A stretch of DNA of 6,038 nt, taken from the NCBI GenBank assembly GCA_007126415.1, contig SLBH01000356.1, forward strand, positions 1-6,038, given 5' to 3'. The notes under the pieces were generated by a model, which worked only from the letters and a program-made list of their open reading frames with translations, was not told the origin of the DNA and ran no database searches. The translations under genes and the position numbers were made by a program. How positions within the stretch are numbered: the first letter of the stretch is position 1; every line of letters starts with the position of its first letter. This document shows, in pieces, positions 1 through 5,496 of this stretch. This stretch comes from Spirochaetales bacterium. Its GTDB lineage: Bacteria > Spirochaetota > Spirochaetia > DSM-27196 > SLAA01.

Positions 1-1409
1 AACCCCGTCAACGAAACCTTGTATAGATGCGGATTAATGATACGCTTATAGGTATCGTCGAAGCGCCCGAGCTCCTCGGCAGCGTAGGCTTGAACCTCTT
101 GAAGCGACGGGGCCGCGCCGACCCGCTTGCCGGCTTTCATGTGGCAGTTCAGTTGCGCTCTATACGCCTTCGGCAGTCGCATCGTAAAACGGCAGGAATC
201 AACCTGTGGATGATAGAATACGAGCTCGCCGTTCTCGGGTATGAGCTCACTTTCAAAGGCGATGAGATCCGCGATAGGTGCGCCGCCCGAGTCGAAAAAG
301 CGGTAGACTTGTTTTACGCCCGGGTTGGTGGTCTTCGCCGGGTGATCCGAGAGCTTCATGGTAGGGCGTAGTTCGCCGTTGTACTGCTTTGCGGCGAGTT
401 TGTACACCCCGGTGAGCGATGAGTCGCACCCGCCGGTCACAAGGTTGGTGCCCACCCCCCACATATCCACCGGCACGCGTCGCGACACCAGTTGATCGAT
501 GATCTCTTCGGTGAGCTCGTTCGAGACCGCGATCTTGGCCTCGGGTAGCCCTGCAGCGTCCAGCTCTTCGCGCACCCGGCGACTGAGATACTCGATATCG
601 CCGCTGTCGAGGCGGATGCCGAACCCATGCCCTTGAGCCTGCAGGCGTTTGCCGACCTCTATTGCGTTCGGCAAGCCGCTGTTGAGCGTATCGTAGGTGT
701 CGATCAGCAGCACGGTACGCTCGGGGTACAGCTCGGCGTACTTCTCAAACGCTTCGCGTTCGTTCTCGAACGCCATAACCCACGAATGCGCCATGGTGCC
801 GCTCACCGGTATCTCGAACATACGTCCGGCCAGCGTGTTGGAGGTTGCGGACGCGCCGCCGATGAAGGCCGCTCTACTCGCCGCGAGCGCGCCGTCCCAG
901 CCCTGCGCACGCCGCAGACCGAATTCCACCACGCGCGCATCGCCCGCGGCCGCCTTCACACGCGCGGCCTTGGTCGCGATCAGGGTTTGGAAATTGATGG
1001 TGTTCAGCACCATCCCTTCAATGATCTGCGCCTCAATCAAGTTAGTGTGCACCCGCAACAGCGGTTCGTGCGGAAACACCACACTACCTTCCTCCATGGC
1101 ATAGATCTCGCCGGTGAACGAGAACTCGCGCAGATACTCGAGAAACGCGGGCTGAAACAGCCCGAGACTTTCGAGGTACGCGATGTCTTCGTTCTCGAAG
1201 CAGAGGTTCTCAAGCTGGTCGAGCAAGTCGTTAAGCCCGGCAAACACCGAGAGGCTGCCGCGAAACGGCGGACGACGAAAAAACATGTCGAACACCGCCT
1301 GCTGATCCATCCCCTTTAGGAAGTACCCCTGCGCCATCGTAAGCTCGTAGAGATCGGTGAAAAGCGCCGAGCGGTGCGCTCGCGCGCGTTCTTGGGGAGT
1401 GCACGTCAT
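1..1409 (-). CDS. pncB: Nicotinate phosphoribosyltransferase, C-terminus cut by the window edge
   Basis: Cytoplasmic enzyme of the Preiss-Handler pathway: nicotinate + PRPP (+ ATP) gives nicotinate mononucleotide. I translated the minus strand from the ATG at 1409-1407; 469 codons stay open to the window edge, so only the tail is missing (family members are commonly about 440-490 residues). Visible landmarks in order: FTDLYELTMAQGYF (17-30), typical of the family N-terminus; EFGLRRAQGWDG (162-173) followed by GGASATSN; SGTMAHSW with His208, matching the histidine that is phosphorylated during ATP-driven turnover in characterised enzymes; LLIDTYDTLNSG; GIRLDSGD (264-271) of the phosphate/PRPP-binding region; WGVGTNLVT; and KLSDHPAKTTNPG (352-364). 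The start is fixed by GGAG seven bases upstream and by its position one base after the pncA stop. It is the second gene of the pncA-pncB operon. No frameshift or missing key motif is seen. Identification is confident; the 3' end and terminator lie outside the window. Confidence 0.96.
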   Translation of the reverse strand, partial: MTCTPQERARAHRSALFTDLYELTMAQGYFLKGMDQQAVFDMFFRRPPFRGSLSVFAGLNDLLDQLENLCFENEDIAYLESLGLFQPAFLEYLREFSFTGEIYAMEEGSVVFPHEPLLRVHTNLIEAQIIEGMVLNTINFQTLIATKAARVKAAAGDARVVEFGLRRAQGWDGALAASRAAFIGGASATSNTLAGRMFEIPVSGTMAHSWVMAFENEREAFEKYAELYPERTVLLIDTYDTLNSGLPNAIEVGKRLQAQGHGFGIRLDSGDIEYLSRRVREELDAAGLPEAKIAVSNELTEEIIDQLVSRRVPVDMWGVGTNLVTGGCDSSLTGVYKLAAKQYNGELRPTMKLSDHPAKTTNPGVKQVYRFFDSGGAPIADLIAFESELIPENGELVFYHPQVDSCRFTMRLPKAYRAQLNCHMKAGKRVGAAPSLQEVQAYAAEELGRFDDTYKRIINPHLYKVSLTG

Positions 1410-1410
1410 G

Positions 1411-2046
1411 CTACAACTCCGAGGCCGCGACTACGCGCGCGCCGTGCGTCCGCATGGTATCAAGCGCGCGCGAAACCGAACCCTCGGGCTGGTCTACACC
1501 GCGCACGGCATCCTGCACAACGCTCACCTCGTACCCGAGGCGTAGCGCATCGGTCACCGAGAAGAACACGCACACATCGGTCGCAATCCCGCACACAACT
1601 ATGTGCCGGATCCCGAGCCCGCGCAGGTAGCCGTCGAGACCGGTTGGGGTGGCGTGATCGTTCTCGAAAAACGCCGAGTACGAGTCGAGATCGAGCCGCG
1701 TTCCTTTATGAAGAACAAGGTTAATCGGCCTTAGGTCGAGCTCGGGGTGAAACTCGGCCCCGGCGCTACCCTGCACGCAATGATCCGGCCACAGGACCTG
1801 CTCGCCGTACGAGACCGATACCGAGTCAAACGGCTGCTTGCCGGCGTGGCTCGAGGCAAACGACACATGCCCGGCGGGATGCCAGTCCTTTGTTGCAACC
1901 ACCACCGGAAAGCTCGGCGCGATCGAGTTAATCGCACCCACAATCTCATCACCACCCTCCACCGCGAGGCTTCCACCCGGGCAGAAATCGTTCTGCAGAT
2001 CGACAATGATCAACCCCTCGTGCTTTGCGCGTTCGCTCAACAACAT
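1411..2046 (-). CDS. pncA: Nicotinamidase (isochorismatase-like hydrolase family)
   Basis: Cytoplasmic amidase that converts nicotinamide to nicotinate and ammonia, feeding nicotinate to the pncB product encoded next. The protein is 211 residues, close to typical bacterial PncA (E. coli about 213). The catalytic triad is visible: Asp16 in LIIVDLQNDF, Lys114 in LHKGTR, and Cys159 in GIATDVCV, where the Ile154-Ala155 step corresponds to the family's cis-peptide. Metal ligands expected from characterised PncA are present as Asp54, His56 and His60 (DWHPAGH) and His89 (WPDHCVQG). A GTG at 2067 in the same frame would add seven residues, but AGGAG sits five bases before the ATG at 2046, inside that extension, so I chose the ATG. 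It is the first gene of a two-gene operon, one base before pncB. Pyrazinamide hydrolysis is a known side activity of the family. All key residues are intact. Confidence 0.96.
   Translation of the reverse strand: MLLSERAKHEGLIIVDLQNDFCPGGSLAVEGGDEIVGAINSIAPSFPVVVATKDWHPAGHVSFASSHAGKQPFDSVSVSYGEQVLWPDHCVQGSAGAEFHPELDLRPINLVLHKGTRLDLDSYSAFFENDHATPTGLDGYLRGLGIRHIVVCGIATDVCVFFSVTDALRLGYEVSVVQDAVRGVDQPEGSVSRALDTMRTHGARVVAASEL
1417..1420 (-). promoter_or_regulatory. Ribosome binding site of pncB inside the pncA 3' end
   Basis: On the minus strand GGAG lies seven bases before the pncB ATG (1409-1407), within the last codons of pncA. With only one base between the pncA stop and this ATG, pncB translation is probably coupled to termination on pncA. 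This site decides the pncB start. Confidence 0.65.
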
Positions 2047-2051
2047 CGCTA

Positions 2052-2059
2052 CTCCTCCC
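2052..2059 (-). promoter_or_regulatory. Ribosome binding site of pncA
   Basis: The minus strand reads GGGAGGAG, five bases before the ATG at 2046-2044. This strong Shine-Dalgarno match sets the pncA start at the ATG and argues against the in-frame GTG at 2067, because it lies within the coding extension that GTG would create. Confidence 0.8.
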
Positions 2060-2070
2060 TGTCGCACCTC

Positions 2071-2098
2071 ATGATAGCAGAATCACACAAGCGTGCAA
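2071..2098 (-). promoter_or_regulatory. Putative sigma-70-type promoter of pncA-pncB
   Basis: On the minus strand a -10-like TATCAT (2076-2071, 5 of 6 to TATAAT) is preceded by TG one base upstream, giving an extended -10 (TGCTATCAT). A weak -35-like TTGCAC (2098-2093, 3 of 6) lies 16 bp upstream. Transcription would begin near 2064, leaving a leader of about 18 bases that just contains the strong ribosome binding site. The placement is sensible for the operon, but the -35 is poor and no regulator site (for example a clear NrtR- or NiaR-type palindrome) was recognised by eye. Confidence 0.5.
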
Positions 2099-2289
2099 CC
2101 TGTCTTTCGTTCGCCCCCTTGCCCCACCGAGCTCCCACCGCCGGCACGCCGCCGCGCGTCGCGTCGGCCGCAACCGAGAGCCCCTACGGGAATCCGGCGT
2201 GAATCCTCAAGGTTGTCCATACACTCTCGCTCGCGACTGCGTATGGTGAAAGCTTGCCTTTTAGAAAAATATTGAAGATCTTATTACCA

Positions 2290-3507
2290 ATGAGCAGCGC
2301 ACAAGACACCGGGCGACAGACCGGTGATCGCTCGAGTGTCGAGGAGACGCTCGTCCAGTCCGGAACCCAGTTCGATTGCGCCTCGGCGTCTCTCTTCACA
2401 GGGGAGAAAGATCTTCAGTCCGCGCTCGAGACGGCACTGGCCGGCGACGGCCCCGTTGCCCGCGAAACCGCGGCCCGCTTGCTCGAGCAGTTCTGCGACG
2501 TGCTGTTGCCGCCGGAACTCGCTCATCGGGAGCTTCACGAGTTAGAAGACCACCGCAACGAGCTCGGCGCGGCGCTCCGACGCGAGATTGATTTCCGCGT
2601 CGCGGCGTTAGACTACTTCATAAACAGCAAGCGCCGGCTGCAGAACCCGCGCGTTATCGAGCTTGAGCGGTTTCGCGAGTACTTAGTATGGAGCACCGTA
2701 GACCCACTCACCGGTGTGTATAATCGCCGCCATCTTTCTGACGTACTGAACCGTGAAACCAGCAGGGCCCGGCGCTACCACGGCACCTACGCCGTGCTGT
2801 TCTTCGACCTAGACAACTTCAAAACAGTGAACGACCGCCACGGCCATCAACTTGGCGACGAAGTGCTTACAACCTTCGCGGCTATCCTCCGCAAACACCT
2901 ACGCGACGAGGACATACCGGCGCGCTACGGTGGCGAGGAGTTCGTCGCGGTACTTCCCTCTACCCGCGCCGCAGGCACGGTTCATGTCGCGAAGCGCATT
3001 CTCGCAGCCTTCCGCGCCGAGGTCTTTCCCGGCGGGATATCGGTTACCGCCTCGGCAGGTGTCGGCGAGTTCCCGCTCGACGGCGCCTCAGCCACTGATG
3101 TCCTCGCGCAGGCCGACCGCCGCGTGTACTCCGCCAAGCTCGCCGGCAAGGACACGGTCGTCGGCCCCGGTGAGGATCAGCGCCGTTCTCCCCGCTACCA
3201 CGCGCTCTGCCCGGCAACCGCCGGCTACAACGGCACGGTGATAGCCGGAGCCACTCTTGACATTTCGCTACACGGCACACGCCTTACGCTTGAGAAACCG
3301 CTGCCGGTAGGCCAAGATGTGAGGGTGCAGATCCACGACCCTTACACCCACGAAACGTACGAAGTCAACGGTACGGTGGTCTGGAGCCACGGCCCCAACC
3401 CACCGCCGTTTGGCGCGGGCATTCGGTGCTCGGGCCCTCAAGCCGCGCTCACCGAGCTTGTGCGCAACCGCTCCGAAGCCTCCGGTTCCTCGGCCTCACA
3501 GTTGTGA
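2290..3507 (+). CDS. Diguanylate cyclase with C-terminal PilZ domain (GGDEF-PilZ)
   Basis: Predicted soluble enzyme making the second messenger c-di-GMP from two GTP, with its own c-di-GMP receptor domain. The protein has 405 residues from the ATG at 2290. Residues about 30-137 are mostly helical and charged (for example ELHELEDHRNEL), match no sensor domain I recognise, and probably serve dimerisation or input. The GGDEF domain spans about 138-290: DPLTGVYNRR (138-147), FFDLDNFK with metal-binding Asp173, and active-site GGEEF (214-218). RDED (205-208), five residues before GGEEF, is the RxxD product-inhibition site. The PilZ domain spans about 295-395 with RRSPR (298-302, RxxxR) and DISLHG (324-329, D/NxSxxG), the two c-di-GMP-binding motifs. 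No membrane segment or signal peptide is evident. In-frame TTG codons at 2254 and 2272 could extend the N-terminus by 12 or 6 residues; ribosome binding sites for all three starts are weak. It diverges from pncA and no forward promoter is obvious. Domain assignment is firm; the biological output is unknown. Confidence 0.93.
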   Translation: MSSAQDTGRQTGDRSSVEETLVQSGTQFDCASASLFTGEKDLQSALETALAGDGPVARETAARLLEQFCDVLLPPELAHRELHELEDHRNELGAALRREIDFRVAALDYFINSKRRLQNPRVIELERFREYLVWSTVDPLTGVYNRRHLSDVLNRETSRARRYHGTYAVLFFDLDNFKTVNDRHGHQLGDEVLTTFAAILRKHLRDEDIPARYGGEEFVAVLPSTRAAGTVHVAKRILAAFRAEVFPGGISVTASAGVGEFPLDGASATDVLAQADRRVYSAKLAGKDTVVGPGEDQRRSPRYHALCPATAGYNGTVIAGATLDISLHGTRLTLEKPLPVGQDVRVQIHDPYTHETYEVNGTVVWSHGPNPPPFGAGIRCSGPQAALTELVRNRSEASGSSASQL

Positions 3508-3535
3508 CGCCCAATCACTCCTGAACCTGTTCCTC

Positions 3536-3559
3536 CCACGCTCGGACACCACGCTCGGA
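3536..3559 (+). repeat. 11-bp tandem direct repeat upstream of the transporter-operon promoter
   Basis: CCACGCTCGGA occurs twice, exactly, at 3536-3546 and 3549-3559, separated by CA (13-bp period). The second copy ends four bases before the -35 hexamer at 3564, so the pair sits at about -63 to -40 relative to the predicted start of transcription. That is a position typical of sites for an activator or a direct-repeat-binding response regulator. No known consensus was recognised, so an operator role is inference. Confidence 0.6.
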
Positions 3560-3563
3560 GTTC

Positions 3564-3592
3564 TTGACTGCCTATATAGCGGGTGATATAAA
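3564..3592 (+). promoter_or_regulatory. Strong sigma-70-type promoter of the symporter operon
   Basis: A -35 element TTGACT (3564-3569, 5 of 6 to consensus) and a -10 element TATAAA (3587-3592, 5 of 6) are separated by exactly 17 bp. Transcription would start near 3599, giving an untranslated leader of about 94 nt before the ATG at 3693. This is the best promoter in the window, and it lies in a locally AT-richer gap between the cyclase gene and the transporter genes. It gives the small membrane protein, symporter and synthetase genes their own start, independent of the cyclase. Confidence 0.75.
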
Positions 3593-3610
3593 TGAAACTC
3601 ATCGCACGGA

Positions 3611-3628
3611 ATGCTGCAAAATGCTACA
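3611..3628 (+). repeat. 8-bp near-perfect direct repeat in the operon leader
   Basis: ATGCTGCA (3611-3618) and ATGCTACA (3621-3628) match at 7 of 8 bases with a 10-bp period, about one helical turn. In RNA, either copy can pair with the downstream UGUAGC (3642-3647): the second copy perfectly, the first with one G-U pair. It may be a protein-binding site or part of alternative leader structures; both roles are inferred. Confidence 0.45.
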
Positions 3629-3656
3629 TTTATGTGCGCCCTGTAGCGATTTTTTT
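3623..3656 (+). terminator. Terminator-like hairpin with T-run in the operon leader (possible attenuator)
   Basis: GCTACA (3623-3628) is exactly complementary to TGTAGC (3642-3647), with a 13-nt loop. The stem can extend past a T-G wobble and an A-A mismatch through AAA/TTT, and seven Ts follow at 3650-3656. It lies downstream of the predicted promoter, at about +25 to +58, and upstream of the first gene, so it could end transcripts before the transporter genes. It might instead be the late terminator of the cyclase gene 140 nt upstream. The stem is short and the loop large, so strength is uncertain. CGCAC (3603-3607) is complementary to GTGCG in the loop (3634-3638), and ATCGC (3601-3605) to GCGAT (3646-3650), which offers competing folds. 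Confidence 0.4.
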
Positions 3657-3677
3657 CGATCAAGAAACCCAAGCGTT

Positions 3678-3683
3678 AAGGAG
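3678..3683 (+). promoter_or_regulatory. Ribosome binding site of the small membrane protein gene
   Basis: AAGGAG lies nine bases before the ATG at 3693. It selects this frame over the overlapping frame opened by an ATG at 3683, which has no comparable signal and would not give a hydrophobic protein. Confidence 0.75.
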
Positions 3684-3692
3684 TGAATACCG

Positions 3693-3926
3693 ATGCGGGA
3701 AATCATAGGGCACGCACCCGGGAGAGTCTACTTAGCAGTGTTGCTACTCTCGGTCGTGGGGATGATGGCGTTCATCATCCGCGGAGGGCTCGAGACCGCA
3801 GCAGGCGAGGAGCCGTTTCTGCTGTTCGGCTGGATGACGATGTCGCTCACGGTCGGCGTCGCGTTCGTGATCGTTTGGCTGATCGCGTACTTGATCTACT
3901 TTTTCTTCTTCTGGCCGTACCGCTAA
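3693..3926 (+). CDS. Small two-helix membrane protein, probable partner of the SSS symporter
   Basis: A 77-residue predicted inner-membrane protein. Transmembrane segment 1 covers about residues 12-29 and segment 2 about 49-73. They are joined by a short polar loop (RGGLETAAGEE), and the protein ends in an aromatic FFFFWPYR. The ATG has AAGGAG nine bases upstream. The gene is first in the operon, 21 bases before the symporter. Several SSS transporter groups are preceded by a small membrane protein of this size (DUF485 with ActP, DUF997 with PanF, DUF3311, DUF4212). The layout matches, but I cannot confidently place this sequence in any of those families, so the partner role rests on context and topology. 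A supporting role in assembly or stability of the transporter is the most likely function. That it is a real gene is well supported by its ribosome binding site, promoter, hydrophobic pattern and spacing. Confidence 0.85.
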   Translation: MREIIGHAPGRVYLAVLLLSVVGMMAFIIRGGLETAAGEEPFLLFGWMTMSLTVGVAFVIVWLIAYLIYFFFFWPYR

Positions 3927-3947
3927 CGGCAGTAATCGGAGGGTTCC

Positions 3948-5483
3948 ATGGCTTTTGAGATTACCGCTTTATCCGCTTTTGGATTGATCATCATCGCCCT
4001 CGCCGCCTACGGCTACAAGGTCTCGGCCAAGACCGCCGAGGACTACATGCTCGCCGGGCGCACCATCGGCGTGGTGGTGATGTTCTTCTTCGTTCTGTTC
4101 GCGATCTCCTCGAGCTGGACGTTCTACGGCTTCCCCGGCCTCCTGTACCTGCACGGCCCAGGCTACGTGTTCTTCATCTGGGGCTCGGTGGCGGGCTTCG
4201 CGGGGTTATACATGTTTCTCGGCCCACGCCTCTGGGCGCTCGCCAAAATAAACCGCTTCCTCTCGCCGGTTGAGGCCTTGGCCGAGCGCTACGAGTCTAA
4301 GGGTCTGCGAATGGTGCTCGCGATCAGCATCCTCGCGTTCATCGTGCCCTACGTCGGCATTCAGCCGCTCGGCGTCGGCGCGGGTTTTCAGGCGCTCACC
4401 GGCCTCCCCACAATCTGGGGCGCTGCCTACACCGTGGTCCTGCTGGTGGTGCTGGTGCTGCTCGGCGGTATGCGCATCGTCGCCTGGGTGAACATCTTTC
4501 TTGGGGCGGTATACGTCACCGCGCTTCTCGGATCGCTTATCTGGATTGTGCAGGCAGCGGTTCCCGGCGGCCTCCCCGGCGCCGCGCAGCGCATCATGGA
4601 GATAGACCCCGAGCTTCTCAGCGCACCCGGACCGTACGGCGAGTTCAGCCCGGTGCTGGTGGCCGGCACCTTTGTGGTGGGGCTGCTCGCGTTCAGCTGG
4701 CCGCACGTCGTGATCGGCGCGATGACCGCGCGCGACAAGCACCTCTTTAAGTGGTTCCCGCTTTTGGTGTTTGTGTTCGGCGGACTCTTTTTCTACATCA
4801 TTCCCTTTATCTGGGGCTCGCTCGTAGCGCCTTCCATCATCCCGCCCGCCGAGCTCGCCGAGCAGGCCGCTCAGGCCGGAAGCACGCTGGAGATAGAGGC
4901 CGACCGCGTGGTGCAGACCGTGATCACGCGTAACCTGCCGGCCTGGTTCGGGGTGTTTGTGTTGATGGGCGTTATCGCGGCGGCGGTCTCAACCGCTGCG
5001 GTGCAGTTGATGACCTCGAGCATCATCGTGGCGCGCGACGTGGTTCAGGGCATCTTCAAGCCCGACGCCTCGGACCGCCAGATCACCGCCTGGGCACGCT
5101 GGTCGGTAATCGTGATCGTTGTGCTGAGCCTCACGGTCTCGATCCTCGATACCGGGCTGATGGCGCTCTACCTTACCGATGTCTCTATTCCGGGCTTCGC
5201 GCAGTGGGCGCCCGCGCTGGTGGGTGGGCTGCTCTGGAAGCGCGGAACGCGCGAAGCCGCGATCGCCGCTACATCGGCGGGTGTGATCTACCTGGCGCTC
5301 GGTCTCTTGATTACCCCCGGCGGCTCGCGGGTGTTGCTGTTCGACCTGCACCCAATTGTGCCGACGCTCGCGCTCAATATGGTGGTTTACATCGTGGTAA
5401 GTTTCCTCACCCCGGAGCCAAGCGAAGAGATTCAAACGCAGTTCTTCGACGAGGTCGATGAGTTCTTGCGTTCCGAGAGTTAG
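3948..5483 (+). CDS. Sodium/solute symporter (SSS family), probable organic-acid transporter
   Basis: A 511-residue polytopic inner-membrane carrier, predicted to use the sodium (or proton) gradient to import a small solute. Length and hydrophobic pattern fit the roughly 13-helix SSS fold. AEDYMLAGR (30-38), after the first helix, is a characteristic SSS motif. The second hydrophobic segment reads FAISSSWTFYGFPG (51-64). LLGGMRIVAW, near residue 178, corresponds to the conserved GGxRAVxWTD region, but the usual T-D is V-N here. AAAVSTAAVQLMTSS, with Ser348 and Thr349, matches the sodium-binding (Na2) Ser/Thr helix. The C-terminus is short, acidic and cytoplasmic-looking (QTQFFDEVDEFLRSES). 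GGAGGG ends four bases before the ATG. It is the second gene of the operon, after a small membrane protein and 13 bases before an acyl-CoA synthetase-like gene, which favours a carboxylate substrate. Substrate cannot be read from sequence; family call is firm. Confidence 0.93.
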   Translation: MAFEITALSAFGLIIIALAAYGYKVSAKTAEDYMLAGRTIGVVVMFFFVLFAISSSWTFYGFPGLLYLHGPGYVFFIWGSVAGFAGLYMFLGPRLWALAKINRFLSPVEALAERYESKGLRMVLAISILAFIVPYVGIQPLGVGAGFQALTGLPTIWGAAYTVVLLVVLVLLGGMRIVAWVNIFLGAVYVTALLGSLIWIVQAAVPGGLPGAAQRIMEIDPELLSAPGPYGEFSPVLVAGTFVVGLLAFSWPHVVIGAMTARDKHLFKWFPLLVFVFGGLFFYIIPFIWGSLVAPSIIPPAELAEQAAQAGSTLEIEADRVVQTVITRNLPAWFGVFVLMGVIAAAVSTAAVQLMTSSIIVARDVVQGIFKPDASDRQITAWARWSVIVIVVLSLTVSILDTGLMALYLTDVSIPGFAQWAPALVGGLLWKRGTREAAIAATSAGVIYLALGLLITPGGSRVLLFDLHPIVPTLALNMVVYIVVSFLTPEPSEEIQTQFFDEVDEFLRSES

Positions 5484-5496
5484 TTCGGAGAGGTAC

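Noticed and set aside
627..1319. Plus-strand open frame of 230 codons
   Set aside because: It is antisense to pncB, whose conserved motifs run through the whole region; the product is Arg/His-rich and shows no family signature.
2044..2067. Longer pncA start at GTG 2067
   Set aside because: The strong ribosome binding site for the ATG at 2046 lies within this extension, and the added residues resemble translated Shine-Dalgarno sequence.
2099..2289. Search for a forward promoter or riboswitch before the cyclase gene
   Set aside because: Only isolated partial matches were found (for example TACACT at 2220-2225 without a -35 at proper spacing), and no extended stem structure was convincing.
3496..3507. 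Palindrome TCACAGTTGTGA at the end of the cyclase gene, considered as a CRP site or terminator
   Set aside because: The half-sites are in the opposite order and spacing to a CRP site (TGTGA-N6-TCACA), the stem is only 5 bp with a 2-nt loop, and no T-run follows.
3592..3708. Possible 38-residue leader peptide beginning MKLIARNAAK before the small membrane protein
   Set aside because: Its ATG overlaps the -10 element and so lies upstream of the predicted transcript start; it has no ribosome binding site and no run of regulatory codons.
4206..4742. Minus-strand open frame of 178 codons
   Set aside because: It is a shadow of the symporter gene: His/Glu/Arg-rich and without motifs, ribosome binding site or promoter.
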